A stretch of 64,000 bases of DNA from Candidatus Krumholzibacteriota bacterium (GTDB lineage Bacteria > Krumholzibacteriota > Krumholzibacteriia > Krumholzibacteriales > Krumholzibacteriaceae), in contig JAFGCX010000011.1 of NCBI GenBank assembly GCA_016932415.1, positions 40,115 to 104,114 on the forward strand. The letters run 5' to 3'. Below are positions 59,011-64,000 of the stretch, piece after piece (position 1 is the first letter of the stretch; every line of letters starts with the position of its first letter). The notes under the pieces are model-generated. The model had not been told where the DNA came from and did not search any database. It was given only the letters and a program-made list of their open reading frames with translations. The translations under genes were made by a program, and so were the position numbers.

Positions 59011-59604
59011 TTAACCTGCCGGCCTGTCATAGACTATGAATATCGCCCATTTGTCCGGATCATCATGATGCGGCCTGATTATAAAGTCGACATACATCCC
59101 CACCCCGGAGAGGGGAACAAGCTCTCCATGATGGTCGATCGTCGTCGTTATCGTATACTGCCTCGTTGTCAGGTAGCATTCGTCGCATATATCAGTGTAA
59201 GGCTGCCAGCTCCCGGGAGAGGGATCGAGGGAAAGGACGAGGGCGGTGGCGTTGTTCCATACGTACATCGACCCCTCGACATCCTCGGCGAGAGTCATGA
59301 AGGGATCACCGCCGACCGGCACGTCGTCGGGCTGGTAATAGAATACGTACTCCTCTCCTTCGCCCTGGTAGAGGATGTTGGTGTACTTTTCCTCCAGTTC
59401 GATCTTGCTCACCCTGTTGTAATACTTGTAGCAGAGGCTGATCGTCTCGATCACATCCTCTTTCTCGTAAAGCTCGGGCCAATCGATTTCGACCGGCGGG
59501 GGTGGTTTCTTGTCCGTTTCGGGGTTAAGTATGCACCCCTCTATAAAAAAGAGCGCGGCTGAAAGATAAGCCGCTGCCAGCAGGCGATTGGATATTCTAC
59601 TCAT
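59011..59604 (-). CDS. Lipoprotein, function unknown (first of two related genes)
   Basis: A 197-residue lipoprotein: signal peptide with lipobox FIEGC, lipid-attachment Cys24. The mature part begins with a Pro-rich spacer and then a domain of about 140 residues that opens EKEDVIETISLCYKYYN. Its layout (helix, then WNNATALVLSLDPSPGSW and closing strands) is like NTF2-fold proteins. The following lipoprotein gene has the same plan, so the two may be diverged paralogues. The ATG follows GGAGGAG; a longer start at 59661 lacks support. Confidence 0.75.
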   Translation of the reverse strand: MSRISNRLLAAAYLSAALFFIEGCILNPETDKKPPPPVEIDWPELYEKEDVIETISLCYKYYNRVSKIELEEKYTNILYQGEGEEYVFYYQPDDVPVGGDPFMTLAEDVEGSMYVWNNATALVLSLDPSPGSWQPYTDICDECYLTTRQYTITTTIDHHGELVPLSGVGMYVDFIIRPHHDDPDKWAIFIVYDRPAG

Positions 59605-59624
59605 AATTACTCCTCCTGTAGTGG

Positions 59625-59653
59625 ATTTTAACATATTTTCTCTGTTATCGCAA
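59625..59653 (-). promoter_or_regulatory. Sigma-70-type promoter of the 59604 lipoprotein gene
   Basis: Minus strand TTGCGA (59648-59653), 17-nt spacer, TAAAAT (59625-59630). Leader only about 14 nt, just enough for the GGAGGAG site. Confidence 0.55.
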
Positions 59654-59710
59654 GGTATCAAATAATGAATTGCGGTATATCTTACTTTCGCCTTCCTACA
59701 GGGGGCCTGG

Positions 59711-60277
59711 TCACTGCAGCGTTTTTCTCAGGTAACTTGACGTGGTATATTCATCTGAATAGATATCCGTATCCTCCCATCTGACAAGGACCCATCCCAC
59801 CGAGCCTTTCTCTACGAAGAACTTCGCTATCCCGGCGTATATGACAGGCTCGACCGAACCCTCCGCCTCGAGGGTTATCACATACATCCCCTCGAACTCC
59901 GCCTTTCCCACCCCGATATTCTCGCGCTCGAAGATCCCGTCCTCGTCGCCGAACTGTATCTTCCTCTCCCCGGTATAATCTCCTTTCAGCCTGTCGAGAA
60001 AGTTGATCTCGTTCTGCTTGTTCCAGCTTGTGAATTCCGGCCAGTCCTGGACCCTGGCGACAAACTCGAACTTCTCGTCGAGGCTTCTTTCATAATTGGA
60101 ATTCGTCACCGCGTGAAACCCCGAACTGAGGTTGAGAAAGACATCTTTCGGAGAATTCGGTATCGCCCAGGGATCGCTGTCCTCGCCGGGCTGCTGCGGG
60201 ACTCTGGCGTCGAAGAGACACCCTGAAAAGACGACAGCCGTCGCGACGAGTACTACTGAAAATATTCTTTTTTTCAT
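59711..60277 (-). CDS. Lipoprotein, function unknown (second of two related genes)
   Basis: A 188-residue lipoprotein: signal peptide with lipobox VFSGC, Cys20. The mature domain opens NSPKDVFLNLSSGFHAVTN and ends with a strand-rich part VGWVLVRWEDTDIY, again NTF2-like in plan. No catalytic residues recognised. It starts 9 nt after the outer-membrane-barrel gene, so the two products may meet in the envelope. The ATG at 60277 follows AGGTGG. Confidence 0.75.
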   Translation of the reverse strand: MKKRIFSVVLVATAVVFSGCLFDARVPQQPGEDSDPWAIPNSPKDVFLNLSSGFHAVTNSNYERSLDEKFEFVARVQDWPEFTSWNKQNEINFLDRLKGDYTGERKIQFGDEDGIFERENIGVGKAEFEGMYVITLEAEGSVEPVIYAGIAKFFVEKGSVGWVLVRWEDTDIYSDEYTTSSYLRKTLQ

Positions 60278-60286
60278 ACTGACCAC

Positions 60287-62254
60287 CTAAAAATCAAGCG
60301 TGAAATTCGCGTTTATCTCCCAGAACTGCCTTCTGTCCTCCGAGAGGAAGGGACCGTATCTTTTTACATACGCTATATTGAGATCGAGCCTGCCGCTATC
60401 GGTAAACTCCGTCTTGTTCTCCATCCCTATCCTGAAATCTCCCGATTCGCTCGGAGAAGAAGTCCTCACGACCCTTTTTCCGTCGACGAACCCGAGAGAG
60501 TTGCTAACCTGGTCCTTGAACTGCGTCTCGACAAAGAACGCCATATCCTCTTTCGGGGTATAGTTGAGATTCATCCTCAGCCTATGCTCGAGGTTTTCGT
60601 TCGTCGGCCCGTACAGCCTCGCCCCCCCGTCCCTCGAAGTATAACTGCCAGTATCCTTCATCTGATACCTGTGGTTGAATCCGAACCTGAGTGGCCGCCA
60701 TATCATGAAGGTCGCGTCGGTAGTAAGAACTGTGTTCCTGTTGAGATAGTTCCTGTCAGGGTCGAAGGAAAATTCCGTATAGTCCACCTTGATCTCGTAC
60801 CCCTGTTTGATCGTGACCCATTTCGCCGGGGATATCGAGAGTTCGGGAACGAACTTGTACTGAGAGTCGATCCTGTTGTCTCCGGAAAGCGTCGCGTCGA
60901 TATTTATCGTCTCCCGCCGGTTCACGCTCCCGGTGATGCTGGTCCTTATGACTCTGAAGAGGTACGTATCGATCGTTCCCGCAAGCGACGAATAGAGATA
61001 ATCAGCGTCCCTTGGATTCTGTTCCTTTTTCTTGAAGAATTTCTGCTTGAGGGTCATCGAACCTTTAAGCGACACCCTGAGAGAATCATGGATCGCGTGG
61101 TTGAGCGATCCGTTCATCTCGTAATCCTTGACCCGATAGCTCGCCACCGATGTCGGGCCGAACTCGGTATCGGATTCTCCCCTGAGCATCGAGACCGACA
61201 GCGCGCCGTCGTCCGAGTATCTGTACGCGACGCTCGCCTTGAGATCGTTCGTCTCCAGTTCTTTGTTTCTCCGGTCTTCTATGAGAAAACGCTCGTCGGA
61301 ATAGTTATGATCAAACTCTATTTCGACCGACAGGTCTTCAAAAGGTTCGATAGCCGTCTCCACCCGGAGGATCTCCCCCTTTATCCGGTTCTCTTCCCTT
61401 TGCGCGTCCTCCGGCCTGTCGAGGGCCTGCATCGAGTTTCCGAGCGGCGGATCTACCCTTCTCATCACGCCGATCTTTTTCGAATATTTGACCTTTAGAA
61501 AGCTCTCGTCATCACCGGTGATTTCGAACGCCGCCCTGAAAGTGTCGACCCTGCTTGTGATGCCGTTGAATTCTATCGGTCCGACATCACTCGCTTCCCT
61601 CTTGAAATTCGTTCCGAATCCGCCCCCTATCCCTATCCTGTCGCCGAGAGTGTAATTCTGGTACCCTCCCGTCTCAGCGGCGAAAGTCTTGTTGTACTTG
61701 AAGTCCTGCTGACCCTTCGAGCCCCTGCTCTTGAGAAAGAACTTTGTCTTTGAAGCTCCAAGCCTCGGATTCATATAATCAAAGTCGGCACCAACCGACT
61801 CGTCTTCCATTATGATCTCTTTCCCGTAGAGAGAAAGCCCGAGGCTCTTCTGTCTGGAGTAAGTCTCCCCGATCGAGATATTCAGGGTGTATTTCCCCGG
61901 ATCGGTTTTCAGCGCCGACGCGAGGAAATTCTCCATGATCATTGTCATGTCCCTGCCACGGAATTTTTTCTCCGTGACTGTGAGGTTGCCGTTATATATC
62001 CAGCCATCTGCCGCCTGGTAGAGGGAAGACCCCCCCGTTTCTCCGAGGTAGTATGTCTCTGTGAATTGAAGTTTCGAAGTCGATTTTATCGACAGCCTGT
62101 CGATCCTGACGGTGTCTGCCACTGCCGGACTGGCAGCTACCGGCGAGGGATTGGGGGAACCCTGACCGCTTTCATCCGCCGTGGCAGGATTCGCCGTGGC
62201 AGCGGCGATATAGAATGCCGCCATCGATATTATCGTCTTTCCACAAAAGCTCAT
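60287..62254 (-). CDS. Predicted outer-membrane beta-barrel protein
   Basis: A 655-residue exported protein. Signal peptide in residues 1-27, then a Pro/Ala/Ser-rich linker. From about residue 60 to the end, alternating hydrophobic and polar strands with aromatic belts repeat (for example RDTFRAAFEITGDD, FRVIRTSITGSVNRRETI), and the chain ends with Phe (NANFTLDF), the usual barrel-insertion signal. Family not recognised; may be a porin-like or biogenesis component. Its ATG overlaps the rsmA stop (ATGA). Confidence 0.75.
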   Translation of the reverse strand: MSFCGKTIISMAAFYIAAATANPATADESGQGSPNPSPVAASPAVADTVRIDRLSIKSTSKLQFTETYYLGETGGSSLYQAADGWIYNGNLTVTEKKFRGRDMTMIMENFLASALKTDPGKYTLNISIGETYSRQKSLGLSLYGKEIIMEDESVGADFDYMNPRLGASKTKFFLKSRGSKGQQDFKYNKTFAAETGGYQNYTLGDRIGIGGGFGTNFKREASDVGPIEFNGITSRVDTFRAAFEITGDDESFLKVKYSKKIGVMRRVDPPLGNSMQALDRPEDAQREENRIKGEILRVETAIEPFEDLSVEIEFDHNYSDERFLIEDRRNKELETNDLKASVAYRYSDDGALSVSMLRGESDTEFGPTSVASYRVKDYEMNGSLNHAIHDSLRVSLKGSMTLKQKFFKKKEQNPRDADYLYSSLAGTIDTYLFRVIRTSITGSVNRRETINIDATLSGDNRIDSQYKFVPELSISPAKWVTIKQGYEIKVDYTEFSFDPDRNYLNRNTVLTTDATFMIWRPLRFGFNHRYQMKDTGSYTSRDGGARLYGPTNENLEHRLRMNLNYTPKEDMAFFVETQFKDQVSNSLGFVDGKRVVRTSSPSESGDFRIGMENKTEFTDSGRLDLNIAYVKRYGPFLSEDRRQFWEINANFTLDF

Positions 62255-63078
62255 TGCTGCCTCATCAACTCAAGATATCTTTCAAAGAGAATGAACCATT
62301 GGCCGAGAGAAAGCTCTTCCGCTCTGCTCCCGAGATCGACTCCCGTTTTTTTTTCGAGCTCAAAAGAAAAACCCTTTTTGTCGACGCCCCGGGGCCCTTC
62401 AATAAGATTTGAAATTTTTTTCCGCCTCTGCGAAAAAGCCATTTTCAGAAAGAGGAGGAAAGATCTCCTCTCCTCCGGGGCTCCCGGGATCTGTTTCGGC
62501 TCGAACTTCAGAACGACGCTGTCTATCTTCGGTCTCGGCCGGAACGATCCGGCTTTTACAGCGGCGACCTTTTCAATCCCGAAATACGCCTGCATAAAGA
62601 CAGAAAGGATACCACAATCGCGTTTTCCCGGCGAAGCAAGAATCCTCTCGCCCACTTCTTTCTGCATCATTATCACCGAACGCGTGCTTCTGACCGCTTC
62701 AGGCAGTTTGAGCAATATCGAACTCGTCAGCATATAAGGGATGTTGCCCGCGATGACATATTCAGCCCATCCTCTTTTTTCCCCTTCTAGATCGAAATCG
62801 ATATCGATGATATCGGCGTCGACGATCTCGACGCTGCCGTACGAATGGCAAACCTCCCGCAGCTGGCGCGCCAGACCGGCGTCCACCTCGAACGCGGCAA
62901 GACGCGCTCCCGCTTCGGCAAGGGGTATTGTGAGAGCTCCCTTTCCCGGGCCTATCTCGAAGACAGGTACAGGTCCACCCTGCATCACCGCGCCGACTAT
63001 CCGGCCGATAACCGCTTTTGAGATCAGAAAATTCTGACCGAGGCTTTTCCTTGGCCTCTGACCTGACTTTTCTATCAA
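62251..63078 (-). CDS. rsmA: 16S rRNA N6,N6-dimethyladenosine transferase RsmA
   Basis: RsmA (KsgA) dimethylates two adjacent adenines near the 3' end of 16S rRNA (A1518 and A1519 in E. coli numbering), a late step of 30S assembly. Motifs: KSLGQNFLI at the N terminus, FEIGPGKGALTIPLAEAG for SAM binding, and NIPYM (catalytic NxPY). The 275-residue length is normal. The start is TTG with GGAGG 6 nt upstream. Co-transcribed with the outer-membrane barrel gene that follows. Confidence 0.97.
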   Translation of the reverse strand: MIEKSGQRPRKSLGQNFLISKAVIGRIVGAVMQGGPVPVFEIGPGKGALTIPLAEAGARLAAFEVDAGLARQLREVCHSYGSVEIVDADIIDIDFDLEGEKRGWAEYVIAGNIPYMLTSSILLKLPEAVRSTRSVIMMQKEVGERILASPGKRDCGILSVFMQAYFGIEKVAAVKAGSFRPRPKIDSVVLKFEPKQIPGAPEERRSFLLFLKMAFSQRRKKISNLIEGPRGVDKKGFSFELEKKTGVDLGSRAEELSLGQWFILFERYLELMRQQ

Positions 63079-63159
63079 TCCTTGCCTCCGGCTAGATCGA
63101 AAATATTTCTGTTTTCCCAGGGGAATCGCGTCGGAGCCTTTCCACGCTCAGCGGAAGGC

Positions 63160-63567
63160 TTATTCGCCTCTCGTTCCGCAACGCGGGCAGAAACCCTCGT
63201 TCGCCTTATATTCGATGTTGCATACAGGACAGAAAAACGAGGAGTCGAGATGTTTTTCTATCACTTTCTGCGCTTTTTCCCATTCTTCCGCCTGTACGAG
63301 TAATATCATACCAGAAGGATCGAGCGATTTCAATAAAAGAGACTTTATCCCGTTTTCACGAAGGATCTTTTCGCGATGCCCGGCAATGAAACCGCGCCTG
63401 AAAAACCCTATTCCCTGCCACTTAACTCTGCCGGCCTCCTCGAAGTGCCTGTCGCAGACCGCTACTCCATCGATCAAAAAATCAACGCTGTCGGTCTCTT
63501 CTCCGCATATCGCGCATCGCCTCGTCTTATTCACCCCTGATATCCTGTCCTGCCGCTCCCGATCCAT
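63160..63567 (-). CDS. Small protein with two zinc ribbons around a DUF2007-like domain
   Basis: A 135-residue cytoplasmic protein. A first metal site has Cys18, Cys21, Cys38 and His41; a second has Cys113, Cys116, Cys127 and Cys130. Between them (about 66-108) is a short alpha/beta segment (ILRENGIKSLLLKSLDPSG and MILLVQAEEWEKA) like DUF2007 signal-transducing domains. Function unknown; it begins 7 nt after the radical SAM gene, so a joint role is possible. Confidence 0.7.
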   Translation of the reverse strand: MDRERQDRISGVNKTRRCAICGEETDSVDFLIDGVAVCDRHFEEAGRVKWQGIGFFRRGFIAGHREKILRENGIKSLLLKSLDPSGMILLVQAEEWEKAQKVIEKHLDSSFFCPVCNIEYKANEGFCPRCGTRGE

Positions 63568-63574
63568 TCCTGGA

Positions 63575-64000
63575 TCAGAATATTCCCGAAGCGGGAGCTA
63601 TGTGGTATTTTCGAATTTTAAACTCCGCGCCCTTTATCTTTCCGACCAGTTTTCGCGCTTCCCCGATATCTACCCCCGGGTAATCAAGGACCGTCACGAT
63701 AGTATCAATCCTTGAAGCAGCCGCCTTTCGAATAAAATCAAGGACCGCGTCGAAGGCTTTTCCACCGGCGTCGGGCCTGCAGAGCCTCAGATACGAATCC
63801 CTGTCGGGAGCATTGAGGCTTATCGATACCGACGAGAAACTCTCTTCAAGTTCGGGGATTATATCGCGCCGGTTTATCATGTTTCCCTGCCCGTTCGTAT
63901 TGAGCCTGACCGGAAGACCGGCCCTTTTCACCATGCTTGCGACCTCCACGATCTCCTTCACTCTCGTCGCAGGTTCCCCGTAACCGCAGAAGACGATCTC
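63575..64000 (-). CDS. Radical SAM protein, C-terminal part (runs off right edge)
   Basis: The reading frame is open from 64000 to the stop at 63575, giving 141 residues. It includes IVFCGYGEPATR, then LPVRLNTNGQGN and SVSISLNAPDRDSYLRLC, all typical of the middle and C-terminal strands of a radical SAM barrel. The CxxxCxxC cluster motif lies outside the window. The pattern resembles the TatD-linked radical SAM family; its reaction is unknown. Confidence 0.8.
   Translation of the reverse strand, partial: EIVFCGYGEPATRVKEIVEVASMVKRAGLPVRLNTNGQGNMINRRDIIPELEESFSSVSISLNAPDRDSYLRLCRPDAGGKAFDAVLDFIRKAAASRIDTIVTVLDYPGVDIGEARKLVGKIKGAEFKIRKYHIAPASGIF

Noticed and set aside
60584..61498. 304-residue plus-strand open frame
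   Set aside because: Antisense to the outer-membrane barrel, Arg/Val-rich, no family features.

Overview
The window looks like a chromosomal segment of an uncultured Gram-negative bacterium of the FCB superphylum or a neighbouring candidate phylum such as Krumholzibacteriota, Eisenbacteria or Latescibacterota. That placement is an inference. It rests on four secreted proteins ending in a FlgD-like C-terminal module with a YPNPFNP motif, on outer-membrane and lipoprotein genes, on a SecD/SecF pair, and on a DUF4175/DUF4159/DUF4783 envelope cluster of the kind seen in Bacteroidota-like genomes. I see no rRNA, tRNA, insertion sequence, CRISPR array or phage block. Coding density is high and many genes overlap by the ATGA type.

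Left part. A histidine kinase cut by the window edge and a REC-GGDEF response regulator (GGDDF signature) lie behind a sigma-54-like promoter (1..1603). A leftward operon follows: HAD phosphatase, NAD(P)H-hydrate repair enzyme, thiamine-phosphate kinase, histidine phosphatase, tsaD (1786..6925). Then come a CPBP protease, a small zinc-ribbon protein and a Mut7-C protein, and a cluster of secreted proteins (8893..14014). A phosphofructokinase with diphosphate-type active-site residues is at 14258.

Centre. A leftward six-gene operon (28184 down to 15538) encodes a DUF4783-like protein, a 1623-residue multi-module membrane kinase, a DUF4159 protein, a DUF4175-like coiled-coil membrane protein, a TPR protein and a secreted protein of the family often labelled asparagine synthetase B. 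It is preceded by a good sigma-54 -24/-12 match and a tandem decamer 20 bp apart. This is my best candidate for an undescribed envelope system. Next are secD-secF-DUF456, a DUF2082 zinc ribbon, and a hybrid kinase with a solute-binding sensor facing a surface protein built of fifteen exact 16-residue repeats.

Right part. A DUF4912 protein with a histone-H1-like tail leads a run with two GH57 enzymes, ligA and a polytopic membrane protein (40129..49542). After these come a repeat-rich secreted protein and a GT-C glycosyltransferase. A leftward group follows (YibQ-like deacetylase, pdxJ, THUMP methyltransferase, MATE transporter). The last stretch holds two lipoproteins, an outer-membrane barrel coupled to rsmA, a double zinc-ribbon protein and a partial radical SAM enzyme.

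Start codons were reassigned in many genes from ribosome-binding sites, signal peptides and promoters. The most unusual is thiL, which has no ATG, GTG or TTG that keeps its conserved N terminus but has an ATC placed correctly behind a strong Shine-Dalgarno sequence.
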